DNA of 19,516 nt from Candidatus Poseidoniaceae archaeon (GCA_022425185.1 JAKMFY010000175.1:1-19516), one strand, 5' to 3'. Positions 1 through 7,983 are shown, counted from the first letter of the stretch. Made by a program: numbers and translations. Notes: a model not told the origin generated them from the letters alone.

Positions 1-70
1 GGTGTAGCCAGGTCCATCATAGTGGGTTTTCATCCCGCCGACCCGGGTTCGAATCCCGGCACGAGCACCA
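1..70 (+). tRNA. tRNA-Glu (anticodon UUC), 5' end outside the window
   Basis: The 3' end of a tRNA is clear. The T-arm is a 5-bp stem (43-47 with 55-59) around the loop TTCGAAT. The 3' acceptor strand is 60-66, the discriminator A is 67, and CCA is encoded at 68-70. The anticodon stem is 22-26 paired with 34-38 (one G-U pair), and its 7-base loop TTTTCAT places anticodon TTC at 29-31, which reads GAA/GAG. The D-arm is at about 2-20, with a U-U opposition at 13/22 as some archaeal tRNAs have. The first eight bases (5' acceptor strand, predicted GCTCGTG, plus base 8) lie before the window. No intron is visible in the part present. Confidence 0.88.
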
Positions 71-73
71 AAG

Positions 74-88
74 ATGAACTTCGTTCAT
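74..88. repeat. 15-base inverted repeat between the tRNA and the regulator gene
   Basis: ATGAAC-TTC-GTTCAT is a perfect 6-bp inverted repeat with a 3-base centre. It starts 3 bases after the tRNA CCA and ends 13 bases before the TATA-like box of the next gene. It could be a hairpin in the tRNA 3' trailer or a dimeric-protein operator. The sequence cannot decide between these. Confidence 0.4.
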
Positions 89-101
89 AGAAACCAAGAA
101 G

Positions 102-107
102 TTTATA
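102..107 (+). promoter_or_regulatory. TATA-like box (TTTATA) of the HTH regulator
   Basis: TTTATA lies in an AT-rich stretch 41 bases before the ATG at 148. Transcription would start near 130, leaving a leader of about 15-30 bases. This fits archaeal TBP-dependent promoter spacing, but no clear BRE is seen. Confidence 0.45.
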
Positions 108-147
108 CATATGATAAATATGCCAAACCTATCATGAGTGGGTTTTG

Positions 148-810
148 ATGTTAGGGGTCATGCAAATTAAAGTCTCAACTCTGGTAGGCAAAGCAAATAA
201 TTTACCTGGGGTGAAATTGCTCGAAGTATTTGAAAAAATCGAATTCCTAAAGCAATTTAATCCGACTGGCAACCTTTCCTTTTTTCTTTTGAAAGGATCA
301 TATAAAAATCGTAAAAAATTTGAGAAATTTAAGAAGAATGAAGCCTTAGAAGTGGTTGAACGCTTTGAAGTCACTGATTCATACGCCATCTTCTCAGGAC
401 ATCTGGATGGCCCTGTAATTCAAATGCTGTCCATGTTTGAAAATGCTTGGCCCATCTCTCCCACTTCACTCGATTCTGAACAATTTATTCTTACGATTCA
501 GGGGGGTGCGACTGGATTATCGAATTCTCGCAAAAAGTTGATTGATATTTTTGGGGACTCGTTCCAAATAAGTATCAACAACAATTTTCAAGGCCAATGG
601 GATACCGCTCCAGGTCTTCCTCGAAGGCGAAAAGAAGTTCTGGAAACTGCAATTGAAATGGGATACTACAATGCTCCTCGGCAATGCAGGCAAAGGGATA
701 TTGCTGATTCGATTGGGCTCAAGCAAGGCACTGTTGCAGAACATCTTCAAATCGCTGAATCACTCATTATCAACGCGTGGTTCCAACAAGGAAGAAAATT
801 AGGTAAGTGA
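148..810 (+). CDS. HTH_10 (bacterio-opsin activator type) transcriptional regulator
   Basis: This 220-residue protein is probably a DNA-binding regulator. Residues about 158-212 match the HTH_10 pattern of haloarchaeal Bat-type proteins. An LETAIEMGYYNAPR segment (helix, GYY, PR) is followed by a helix-turn-helix (QRDIADSIGLKQGTVAEHL) and a final helix (QIAESLIINAW). The first 150 residues form a mixed alpha/beta region with no motif I recognise. They have no PAS or GAF signature, so the ligand or signal is unknown. The start is uncertain: ATG 148 is preceded by TTG 145, and ATG 160 (MQIKVSTLVG) is equally plausible and would give 216 residues. The gene follows tRNA-Glu on the same strand but has its own TATA-like box. 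It ends 7 bases before the convergent membrane-protein gene. Bat homologues control bacterio-opsin, but nothing here shows that target. Confidence 0.8.
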   Translation: MLGVMQIKVSTLVGKANNLPGVKLLEVFEKIEFLKQFNPTGNLSFFLLKGSYKNRKKFEKFKKNEALEVVERFEVTDSYAIFSGHLDGPVIQMLSMFENAWPISPTSLDSEQFILTIQGGATGLSNSRKKLIDIFGDSFQISINNNFQGQWDTAPGLPRRRKEVLETAIEMGYYNAPRQCRQRDIADSIGLKQGTVAEHLQIAESLIINAWFQQGRKLGK

Positions 811-817
811 ACTGATT

Positions 818-1420
818 TCATCCCTGTTGTAAAGGGGTGGAGGTTTTTGCTTTCTTAAACCACCACAGAGCGATTCCGAGAGTGATAATAAGAATCACAC
901 CCATCAACAACTCACGTTCAAGTATCCATTCAACTGCTTCCATCGCCGATTCTCCATAGATGAATATGAAAAGTGCTTCTAGGCCGAACCTTAGGCCTCG
1001 ACCAAAAATTCCAGCGATGATAAACGGTCGCAATTTCATATCGCTCGCTCCCGCCATCCATCCAAACACTTTGTATGGTAATGGGGAGACTGCGGCTATG
1101 AACATGCCCAGCGTCCCGTACCGTTCAAACATATTTGCAAGTTGTTGGCGATGATGAGATTTACCAAACTTATCGATCAGTTTTGTACCGTATCTTTTCC
1201 CAAGAGCATGCCCAATGATAGCTCCAAGTACAGAGGAAAGTGTGACTACCAGCCATAGCCAAATCAGTAGTGTGCCATTATTTCTCGCTTCGTAAGCCAT
1301 TGGTAAAAACAACACATCTGGAGGTATGGGTTGGATAATCGCTTCAGTGAATGAGAGAAGCGCTAATGCTAATGGCCCAAATAATTCAAAGAAGTCGAGT
1401 ATGACTTCTTCCCCAATCAT
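818..1420 (-). CDS. VTT/DedA (YqaA-like) family integral membrane protein
   Basis: A 200-residue membrane protein of the VTT (formerly SNARE-associated/DedA) superfamily. Helices lie at about 13-23, 50-70, 103-111, 132-155 and 171-188. The family re-entrant motifs are visible: FTEAIIQPIPPDVLFLP at 24-40, SPLPYKVFGWMAG at 112-124, and GRGLRF at 140-145. Bacterial and eukaryotic relatives are implicated in lipid flipping and envelope homeostasis, so a lipid or polyprenyl carrier role is possible but not shown. A longer frame starts at 1606, but its first 62 residues are non-hydrophobic and lie over the start of the nob1-like gene on the other strand. I therefore chose ATG 1420, just before the hydrophobic core. 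The two genes then diverge from a 78-base gap. The gene ends 7 bases from the HTH gene, tail to tail. Confidence 0.82.
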   Translation of the reverse strand: MIGEEVILDFFELFGPLALALLSFTEAIIQPIPPDVLFLPMAYEARNNGTLLIWLWLVVTLSSVLGAIIGHALGKRYGTKLIDKFGKSHHRQQLANMFERYGTLGMFIAAVSPLPYKVFGWMAGASDMKLRPFIIAGIFGRGLRFGLEALFIFIYGESAMEAVEWILERELLMGVILIITLGIALWWFKKAKTSTPLQQG

Positions 1421-1471
1421 GGTTCTTGGTGTCGATGTTGCTTCTTGAGCATATGGGTCATCGGTGCCTTC

Positions 1472-1477
1472 TTTACA
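1472..1477 (+). promoter_or_regulatory. weak TATA-like box (TTTACA) of the Nob1-like gene
   Basis: TTTACA is 27 bases before ATG 1499, the distance expected for a leaderless archaeal transcript. There is no Shine-Dalgarno sequence before the ATG, which agrees with this. The match is short and could be chance. Confidence 0.3.
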
Positions 1478-1498
1478 TCGGTTCTCCAGCAAAATACA

Positions 1499-1987
1499 AT
1501 GCGCGTCCTCGATACTGCTGCCTTGCTTCATTGGCCAGTTGAGCGATGCAGAGGCGGGATTGTTGCAGTTTCCCAACAAGATGAACTGCTTAGAGTTGAT
1601 GAACAACGTTCAATGCTAATGGAATCAGCATCTCTTAACTGGCAGGTGCCGTCTGAACCCGCTCTCCAAAGAGCGAAAGAAATTGCCTCTGAAACAGGGG
1701 ACTTGCCCCGTCTTTCAGATGTTGACTTAGATGTCCTTGCTTTAGCAATTGATCAAAATCTCCTTTTGATCACAGATGACTATCGGATGAAAAACGTCGC
1801 TCGTAAATCGGGTATTCCTGTCGAGGGTGTTCTTACAAAGGGTGGCAAAAAGCAGTGGAAATGGATTTTACGATGCATCGGATGTAGAGCGGAAGAAGAG
1901 GTGCCTTTGGATGCTAAACAATCAAAAAAAGATGATGTTCAACTCTGTGATCGATGTGGTTCACCAATGAAATTGAAACGGGGTTAA
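1499..1987 (+). CDS. Nob1-like rRNA maturation endonuclease (PIN domain plus zinc ribbon)
   Basis: This 162-residue protein matches archaeal Nob1, the endonuclease that trims the 3' end of pre-16S rRNA during small-subunit assembly. The PIN domain opens with VLDTAALL (D5). It carries the later acidic positions LSDVDLDVLALA (D74, D76, D78) and ITDDYRMKNVA (D93/D94), in the order of the metal-binding PIN acids. The C-terminal part has two CxxC knuckles, C126/C129 and C150/C153, a zinc ribbon that binds rRNA in the family, and a basic KLKRG end. The frame extends 18 codons upstream to 1445, but ATG 1499 starts right at the first PIN strand, as family members do. The stop codon abuts the convergent tatA stop with no spacer. 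The order PIN then ribbon is normal for Nob1, and the length is typical of archaeal forms. Confidence 0.8.
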   Translation: MRVLDTAALLHWPVERCRGGIVAVSQQDELLRVDEQRSMLMESASLNWQVPSEPALQRAKEIASETGDLPRLSDVDLDVLALAIDQNLLLITDDYRMKNVARKSGIPVEGVLTKGGKKQWKWILRCIGCRAEEEVPLDAKQSKKDDVQLCDRCGSPMKLKRG

Positions 1988-2290
1988 TCACTCTTCATCG
2001 CTGAGCGTTTCAAGGACCTTGACTTTCTTTTCCAATTCCTCTACAGACATTCCTTCGGGGTCAATTCCAACCGCTTTGGCACGATCCATGAGCACTTGAT
2101 CAGGGGTTTTCCCTCCTGCTTCGAGGTCTGCAATTGTAGCTGCAGTAGTTGCTTCTGAGAGCCCTTTGTTGAACTCGCCCTTTGAACGGCCAAGAGCATT
2201 TGCCATTTTTGGTAATCGTTCAGCACCGAACAGAATAAAGAAGATAGCCAAAAGGATGACGATTTCGAGTGGTCCTGGACTAAATGCCAT
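1988..2290 (-). CDS. tatA: Twin-arginine translocase subunit TatA
   Basis: This 100-residue protein is the pore-forming or membrane-thinning subunit of the Tat pathway, which exports folded proteins with RR signal peptides. A short N-terminus leads into a single helix at about 7-22 (GPLEIVILLAIFFILFG). The hallmark FGAERLPK hinge follows at 21-28, then an amphipathic helix (ANALGRSKGEFNKG) and an acidic C-terminal tail. The frame could begin at 2341, but that adds 17 polar residues before the family's usual start, so I use ATG 2290 (MAFSPGPLEI). No tatC or tatB is in the window. The moaD-like gene ends 71 bases upstream on the same strand, so co-transcription is possible. Tat commonly exports molybdoenzymes, which makes the pairing suggestive but not proven. 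Confidence 0.93.
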   Translation of the reverse strand: MAFSPGPLEIVILLAIFFILFGAERLPKMANALGRSKGEFNKGLSEATTAATIADLEAGGKTPDQVLMDRAKAVGIDPEGMSVEELEKKVKVLETLSDEE

Positions 2291-2361
2291 TGTATTCCCT
2301 ATCCGAGCCTGTAGGTTCTTGCTTTCAAGGCTTACCATCACACAAGAGCGAATTGTACGGT

Positions 2362-2610
2362 TCAGCCACCAGAGACTGGAGGTAGAAGGGCGACTTCATC
2401 GCCTTGTTGTGGGTGGATGTCGAGAGGACATCTTTCTCCATTCAAGGCCACAGCAAGCCCTTGTCCAATCCAATGTTGCATGTCAAGAGCATGGACAATA
2501 TCTTCGATACTCATCCCGTGATGCCATTCAATTTTTGAAGTTCTTGATCCAATCGCTTCAGCAATTGGACCAAACGCCAATACACGCACATACCCTGCAA
2601 CTTCGGTCAT
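2362..2610 (-). CDS. MoaD/ThiS-family ubiquitin-like sulfur carrier
   Basis: An 82-residue beta-grasp protein ending in the diagnostic LLPPVSGG. The terminal Gly-Gly is the residue pair that is adenylated and thiocarboxylated in MoaD, the small subunit of molybdopterin synthase. The pattern YVRVLAFGPIAEAIG near the start, LAVALNGE in the middle and GDEVALLPPVSGG at the end fits MoaD better than ThiS. Archaeal relatives (SAMPs) can also act in tRNA thiolation or protein conjugation, so the exact client is open. The frame runs up to 2673, but ATG 2610 gives the normal family length and avoids overlap with the divergent ABC gene at 2661. No moaE or moeB/E1-like gene is in view. Confidence 0.85.
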   Translation of the reverse strand: MTEVAGYVRVLAFGPIAEAIGSRTSKIEWHHGMSIEDIVHALDMQHWIGQGLAVALNGERCPLDIHPQQGDEVALLPPVSGG

Positions 2611-2631
2611 GCATCGGGATTCATGCGGTAG

Positions 2632-2637
2632 TTTATC
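2632..2637 (+). promoter_or_regulatory. weak TATA-like box (TTTATC) of the ABC exporter operon
   Basis: TTTATC is 29 bases before ATG 2661 in the 50-base divergent gap between the moaD-like gene and the ABC ATPase gene. The spacing suits a leaderless or nearly leaderless mRNA, and no Shine-Dalgarno sequence precedes the ATG. The match is weak. Confidence 0.3.
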
Positions 2638-2660
2638 AATGCGCAGCCGTAAGGTTTTGC

Positions 2661-3350
2661 ATGGCGTTAGCACTGAAGGCGGAAGGCTTGTGGAAACTCT
2701 ATGAATCGGGTGAATCCGTCATCAAGGCTGTCGAGAATGTATCTCTCGAGGTTGAACAGGGTGCAATGGTGGCAATTATGGGCCCCTCAGGTTGTGGAAA
2801 AACAACCTTACTCAACGTTCTTTCAGGAATCGACGAACCATCCTCTGGGTCGGTTTCTATCAATGGAGAGAATCTGTATGGTTCCAATGATGACGTCCGA
2901 ACACGAGTTCGTGGTTCAAACATGGGTTTCATCTTTCAAGAATTCAATCTTTTGCCAGTAATGACTGCTTTAGAGAACGTTGAGTTGCCTCTTCTTCTTC
3001 AAGGAAAAACCTCACTTAATGCTAGAGAAGAGGCATCAAAAGCCCTCGCCGCAGTAGGGCTTGGAGATCGATTACACCATCGTCCTGCAGAATTGTCCGG
3101 AGGTCAACAACAACGTGTTGCTGTAGCAAGAGCGGTTGTTCATCGTCCGGCGATTGTCCTCTGTGATGAACCCACAGGGAATCTTGATACTGAAACGTCA
3201 GAATCAATACTTGGATTGTTACGAACTTTGTGTAAAGTTGGGAAGACGACGTTCCTCATTGTAACTCACGATCACTCGATTGCCGAACAGTGTGATCGTA
3301 TTCTTCAGATGGCAGATGGGAAATTCCGTCATACCTCTGAGGAGGAATAA
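2661..3350 (+). CDS. ABC exporter ATP-binding protein (LolD/MacB/FtsE-type)
   Basis: A 229-residue nucleotide-binding subunit that would power the adjacent FtsX-type permease from the cytoplasmic face. All ATPase motifs are intact: Walker A GPSGCGKTT (41-49), Q-loop Q93 in FIFQEFNLLP, signature LSGGQ (145-149), Walker B IVLCDEP (165-171, catalytic E170), D-loop NLD (174-176) and H-loop H203. The FQEFNLLP and DEPTGNLD strings are typical of the MacB/LolD group of lipoprotein, macrolide and peptide exporters rather than nutrient importers. The frame is open back to 2166, but that upstream stretch is antisense to moaD and tatA. ATG 2661 gives the usual family N-terminus (ALKAEGLWKLY). The permease start codon follows the TAA by 2 bases, so the two are translationally linked. 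Confidence 0.95.
   Translation: MALALKAEGLWKLYESGESVIKAVENVSLEVEQGAMVAIMGPSGCGKTTLLNVLSGIDEPSSGSVSINGENLYGSNDDVRTRVRGSNMGFIFQEFNLLPVMTALENVELPLLLQGKTSLNAREEASKALAAVGLGDRLHHRPAELSGGQQQRVAVARAVVHRPAIVLCDEPTGNLDTETSESILGLLRTLCKVGKTTFLIVTHDHSIAEQCDRILQMADGKFRHTSEEE
3341..3345 (+). promoter_or_regulatory. Shine-Dalgarno site (GGAGG) deciding a TTG start
   Basis: GGAGG ends 7 bases before TTG 3353 and lies inside the last codons of the ATPase gene. It supports TTG as the true permease start and indicates translational coupling. Confidence 0.75.
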
Positions 3351-3352
3351 AC

Positions 3353-6300
3353 TTGATTGCTCTGCTGCTTTTGTCTTTCGTCATACTTCTTTTGGCGATC
3401 ATAGCAGCAATTGGGTTACGCCATGATTGTTCTCTCAAGAATCGCCTGATTATTATCGTGATTCCCTTCCTTGATTCCCTGTTGTCTCATTTTGTTCTTC
3501 AATGGTTTGGACTTGGCCCATCGACGGTCTTTGTTGGAAGTGCAATGTTTGGAATATTGAGTCTTCTAGGCGTCCAAGCTTTACTAAGCCCAAGGAGGCT
3601 CCTCGTGTTCAAACTCGCATGGCAACAAATACGACGTCGTCAAAGACAAGCAGCTCTTCTCATGGCTGGATTAATGATAGGTTCTGCAATAATAAGTTCC
3701 TCCCTCATCGTTGGAGATTCTTTAGACGAGACGGTACGAAAAGAAGTCGAAGCCGCATGGGGTTCAACTGATATCGTCATCTCAGGATATGATTCTACGA
3801 TAGGGCAGGTTGTTGAGATTCCTTCATCCATTGTTGATGAACTAAGAGAACTCGATGTTGATGGAGTCAATTCTATTCAGGCAGGTAGAATCACCACGGC
3901 ATCTGTCGAAACCAGTGAAGGGATTGCAGAACCGAATGTGCCATGGTTTGCGTTAGAACATCAAGAAGATGCTCTCATTGGGTCTTCTTCAAATGGTTTG
4001 ACATGGTATGAACTTGAAGAAGCAAGGCGTTTTTCAAACCAATCAATTGTGGTCATCAATCGTGCACTTTCCGATGAACTTGATGTCGATGAAGGTGATG
4101 AGATTGAACTCGGTTGGTTCGTTCGTTCGGATTCGGGCATTGAACGTACGAAACAATCATTTTTGATTCATGATGTTGTTTCAATGGCGAATCAAGGACA
4201 ACTTGCAGGTACGACCTCTCCAGCGGTTTTTACCGATTTGCAATCTGCTCAGACATTGCAGCAATCGGGTCAAAATGTAACAACAATCCGTTTGTCGATC
4301 AAAGGCATTGAAGAAACAAGAAATGGATATTCACCTTTGATTGAACAATTAGGACTGGCATTGAATCAAACGATTGATGCAGAAGATTCTGGCTTGCAAT
4401 TCCTAGCCGATGATGGAAGCGATTCGTTCACGATTGCCTCTTCGCAAGGGTTGGGCCGAATTCCGGCTCCTCTGGTTCGTTCGATGAAACAGAATCAAAG
4501 CGATTTAATGGAGGATTCGTCTCTTTTGGAGGTGTTGCAAGTTCCATTAATTAGTTTGAAAGCAAACGGTTCAGAACTACTCACACTTGCTGATGGGGAT
4601 CTGAATCAAGTTGTCTCAGAAGAAGATGCGATCTGGCATTCGGGGTCTGGCGGTTTTGGATACGAGCGCGATGATAACGAATCATGGGTATGGCGAGTTC
4701 CTTCGGGCTCGATAATTACCGATATTAGTATAGACAATGAGTATGGTTTTGCATCATACGATGAGGGACTAATTCTTGGGAATAGCTCAGATGAGGACTC
4801 GACCCTTCGTCTCTTGAAGGACAGGGACATGGTTGCAGTAGATCTTCATGAGGGTACATGGTTTGCTCTTGAGGATGGTCTTAATCGAACACTGTGGTAT
4901 GGAGATATTAGAAACGATTCAGAGACATCTTTTCCTCTAAATTTGGATACTCCCCAAACGGTTCTAGATTGGGATTTGGAATATCACTCAAGTGAACTAT
5001 TCTTGAAAGTTGAAGGTCTTCTGTCGATTGATTATTACAAGCGGGCTTGGAGTGGGGAGGAATCCAATTTTGTTGAGATTACAGAATCAGAATGGCCCGT
5101 TTCATCACCGAGTGCTCCCTCCGTATGCGCATCTGGAAAAGGGTCCATAGTAAGCAATGAAGAAGCATGGTGCATAGAATCACCAGGAATCATTGTACGT
5201 TCAATCTCGGATGGTTCAATACAATCGATTCGCCTTCCGATTCTTTCAGATGCAGGTGGTTTTGGTACTCTTCCTCAAATGTTCTTCGCAATTGATGGAG
5301 ACGTTCCATCGTTGAATGTTACTGAGACTGAACTGATGATAGGGAATCGCTTGCAAATGATTTCTAGTGTTGCAAATGGTTCACTAAACGCCTCTGGTCT
5401 CTTTCAATTTGCATTTGGTTCAGATGATTCACAGCAACTCAACATCAATGGTTCGTTTACAGAAAACGATCAACTCTCTCAATTATCAGAACTAGAACCT
5501 GTTGTCCTTGGCCTTGTCAATATTAACGATGGAGAAACATTGGCGGCTGCTGAAGACGACGAACGATCGATGCTCGTCTTTGGTTCTGTATCGCTTCAAG
5601 AGCGTATCGCTATTGAAAGCCATCTCAATGAACTCGTAGGATTCGAGGAAATGTCACTTTCAATTCTAACAGTAAAACTTGATGCTATGGAGCAAGCCGA
5701 AGCCTCTTCAGGAGTATTGTCGGCAATGTTCCTCGTGTTTGGTTCTTTTACGATAGCAGCGGGTGTTCTTCTTGTTGTGACCATCGTGATGATGTTGGTC
5801 GATGTTCGACAAAAAGAGTACGCGACGGTTCGAGCGCTTGGGTTCACACGATCTGATTTGCGATACATGACCATGATCGAAGGTTCGATTGCAGCTTTCT
5901 TTGGATGTGGTATCGGTTCGCTTCTTGGCATGGGACTTGCTTGGTTCATAGGAATCGGCTTTTCAAGCGTCTTTGCCAATGCTGGTACAGATGTTTTTAC
6001 ATTCCACGTGGATTCATCATCTCTGGCTTCTGGTTGGTTCTGGGGTTTCCATCTTTCGATACTAACATTGTTCTTCTCGGCTCTTTGGTCTTCTCGTTTG
6101 ATTATCGTTCATGCTCTAAAGAGTGTCCCTCAACGAATTCCAAAGCATGTGCCTTGGGCGATATACATCTTCCTTATTCTCATGGCCAGTGCGGCGTTGG
6201 GGAGTATTGCATTTTTCTTTATTGGAGGACAAGGGGTTGCTCACTCGATGTGGATATTGTTTGGATGCAGTGTAATTCTCTTTACAATGCCAATTCTATT

Positions 6301-7873
6301 CTGGGTCATCCCTGTCCTTCGAGCACGGAGAAAAATCGATGGTACATTACCAGTCTTCAGAGAGGCTCCTCGTAGGACGATTGGCTGGAGTGGTGTCGCC
6401 TTGTTGGTGTGGACAGGGCTACCCTCTTCACTCGATCCTGTGCGTAATGATTTGATTGCAAATGAATTATCATTCATCCTAATTGGTCTCGTCCAAGTGT
6501 TCGCCGGAGTATTGGTCTTAGCTGCTCTCGCTCCGACGATGATACGTGGATTGTTACGTTTACCAAAATTATCCAGTGGGCCAGTTCTTCCAGTAGCTTT
6601 GTCGTACCCACTTCAGAAACCACTTCGAACTGCTGTGGTGATGGGTATGTTTTCAATCACAGTGTTCTCTGTTATCGTTCTAAGTGGCTATACATTGCAA
6701 TTTGATAACTATTCGAGTTCGTTTGTTGAAGAATCAGAAGGTGAGTTTGAGTTGATGCTTTCATCTTCTAGGTCACGTCCTCTGCAACTCGAAGGTCCAG
6801 TAGAAGAATGGGGATTAGAGAATTCCAATGTTGAACAAATCGATGCGATAGGACGGGTGTATAGGGCCCAAGCCTTCCTTGAAAACGATGAAGAAACTCG
6901 TTCCCCGTATATCCTTAGAGGTGTTGATGAGGATTTCGTAAATCATGGGGGCATTTCGCTCCACATCTGGGATGAGGGACTTGGGGACTCCTCTGAAGAA
7001 GCCTGGATCTCCATGTATCAAAGAACAGACGTGGTTTTCGTTGATGCTTCGTTTGGTCTTGAGTCATCTCTTGATGGGACTTCGATTGGTATTTTCCCTG
7101 CCAGAGTCGGTGAAAACATCACAATTATCGATTCAAAACAGCCGAGTCATCGTCGTGTTGTGACAGTTGGCGGTATCCTTGAACAATCTTCGTATTTGTT
7201 TTCTGCAGGGGTTTGGATGCCATCCGAACCAGTGATTGAGCAATATGATGGGGATTTAACCCGAGTCTATGTCTCAGTCTCGCCGGATAGTACCGCGAGT
7301 TCGTCATTCGAAAACCAAGGCGTGTCATACTATGAGGCTGCTGGGAAATCGAAAGGAGAGAGGGAAGCGGCTGCAGAACTTAGCCAACAATTGAGTTTGG
7401 ATTTAGAAAAAGAAGGAGTTCAGGTATCACTTATCGCAGAAGAGGTTGCGTTGATCCAATCTCTTGTTTTATCCATCCTCGCCCTTTTCGAAGGATATCT
7501 TTCCATTGGGTTGGTGATTGGCATCGCAGGCATCGGTGTCGTAACCTATCGTTCTGTTTCAGAACGTAGAAAGCATATCGGAATGTTACGTGCAATAGGC
7601 TATACTCAAGGAATGGTCTTGAGAATCCATGTTGTGGAAGTAACATGGGTTTCTCTATTGGGAATACTCAACGGAATCGTGATAGGCTTGCTTTTCCACA
7701 TTGGGCTTCACTCTGCTGTATGGGAGAAGGAAGGTGCTTCGCTTGTACTGCCTTGGCCAACTGCTATCGTTATGTTCTTAGGAGGGTGGCTTCTTGTTTT
7801 CTTAGCCACTCTAGGTCCTGTTCGTGCAGCATCCAAGATTCCACCTTCCGAAGCATTACGCTCTAGTTCTTGA
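3353..7873 (+). CDS. Very large FtsX-type ABC permease with two extracytoplasmic domains
   Basis: This 1506-residue permease partners the ATPase just upstream. Hydrophobic segments lie at about 3-21, 32-52, 57-78 and 100-121. The last carries the family motif FKLAWQQIRRRQRQ before it. A huge extracytoplasmic region covers 122-790. A first FtsX core follows (about 790-920, with VDVRQKEYATVRALGFTRSDL), then several helices to about 1112. A second soluble region spans about 1113-1370. A last FtsX core (about 1375-1490) has SERRKHIGMLRAIGYTQGMV, and the end GPVRAASKIPPSEALR is the classic family terminus. KPLRTAVVMGMFS near 1090 repeats the N-terminal motif, so the protein is two MacB/LolC-like halves in tandem. 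Two-half FtsX permeases are often about 800 residues. Here the extra length is mainly in domain one, where about 420-655 looks like a beta-repeat insertion. The substrate is unknown. The start is TTG with a strong Shine-Dalgarno site. Confidence 0.88.
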   Translation: MIALLLLSFVILLLAIIAAIGLRHDCSLKNRLIIIVIPFLDSLLSHFVLQWFGLGPSTVFVGSAMFGILSLLGVQALLSPRRLLVFKLAWQQIRRRQRQAALLMAGLMIGSAIISSSLIVGDSLDETVRKEVEAAWGSTDIVISGYDSTIGQVVEIPSSIVDELRELDVDGVNSIQAGRITTASVETSEGIAEPNVPWFALEHQEDALIGSSSNGLTWYELEEARRFSNQSIVVINRALSDELDVDEGDEIELGWFVRSDSGIERTKQSFLIHDVVSMANQGQLAGTTSPAVFTDLQSAQTLQQSGQNVTTIRLSIKGIEETRNGYSPLIEQLGLALNQTIDAEDSGLQFLADDGSDSFTIASSQGLGRIPAPLVRSMKQNQSDLMEDSSLLEVLQVPLISLKANGSELLTLADGDLNQVVSEEDAIWHSGSGGFGYERDDNESWVWRVPSGSIITDISIDNEYGFASYDEGLILGNSSDEDSTLRLLKDRDMVAVDLHEGTWFALEDGLNRTLWYGDIRNDSETSFPLNLDTPQTVLDWDLEYHSSELFLKVEGLLSIDYYKRAWSGEESNFVEITESEWPVSSPSAPSVCASGKGSIVSNEEAWCIESPGIIVRSISDGSIQSIRLPILSDAGGFGTLPQMFFAIDGDVPSLNVTETELMIGNRLQMISSVANGSLNASGLFQFAFGSDDSQQLNINGSFTENDQLSQLSELEPVVLGLVNINDGETLAAAEDDERSMLVFGSVSLQERIAIESHLNELVGFEEMSLSILTVKLDAMEQAEASSGVLSAMFLVFGSFTIAAGVLLVVTIVMMLVDVRQKEYATVRALGFTRSDLRYMTMIEGSIAAFFGCGIGSLLGMGLAWFIGIGFSSVFANAGTDVFTFHVDSSSLASGWFWGFHLSILTLFFSALWSSRLIIVHALKSVPQRIPKHVPWAIYIFLILMASAALGSIAFFFIGGQGVAHSMWILFGCSVILFTMPILFWVIPVLRARRKIDGTLPVFREAPRRTIGWSGVALLVWTGLPSSLDPVRNDLIANELSFILIGLVQVFAGVLVLAALAPTMIRGLLRLPKLSSGPVLPVALSYPLQKPLRTAVVMGMFSITVFSVIVLSGYTLQFDNYSSSFVEESEGEFELMLSSSRSRPLQLEGPVEEWGLENSNVEQIDAIGRVYRAQAFLENDEETRSPYILRGVDEDFVNHGGISLHIWDEGLGDSSEEAWISMYQRTDVVFVDASFGLESSLDGTSIGIFPARVGENITIIDSKQPSHRRVVTVGGILEQSSYLFSAGVWMPSEPVIEQYDGDLTRVYVSVSPDSTASSSFENQGVSYYEAAGKSKGEREAAAELSQQLSLDLEKEGVQVSLIAEEVALIQSLVLSILALFEGYLSIGLVIGIAGIGVVTYRSVSERRKHIGMLRAIGYTQGMVLRIHVVEVTWVSLLGILNGIVIGLLFHIGLHSAVWEKEGASLVLPWPTAIVMFLGGWLLVFLATLGPVRAASKIPPSEALRSSS

Positions 7874-7961
7874 AATGTTAAACCCTGTGCTGAGTCCCAA
7901 TCAGTGAACTTTGAAGACAAATTAATTTAATAAAAAAACTCAATAAATATCGCACCCATAG

Positions 7962-7969
7962 TATATATA
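7962..7969 (+). promoter_or_regulatory. TATA box (TATATATA) of the anchored surface protein gene
   Basis: TATATATA lies in the 142-base gap after the permease gene, 54 bases before ATG 8016. The expected transcription start is near 7990, giving a leader of about 25 bases that still contains the GGAGG at 8004-8008. It is the best TATA box in the window. Confidence 0.65.
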
Positions 7970-7983
7970 CGGCGTTTATCGTA

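Noticed and set aside
1421..1606. 62-residue N-terminal extension of the VTT-family protein
   Set aside because: It is polar, unlike the family, and overlaps the PIN-domain start on the opposite strand.
2291..2341. Longer TatA start at 2341
   Set aside because: It would place 17 polar residues before the membrane helix. TatA proteins start directly before it, as at ATG 2290.
2166..2660. N-terminal extension of the ABC ATPase to position 2166
   Set aside because: The extra 165 residues are antisense to moaD and tatA and show no domain. ATG 2661 gives the normal family start and length.
7874..7915. Possible terminator after the permease gene
   Set aside because: Only a 4-bp CTGA/TCAG pairing is available, and no T-tract follows directly.
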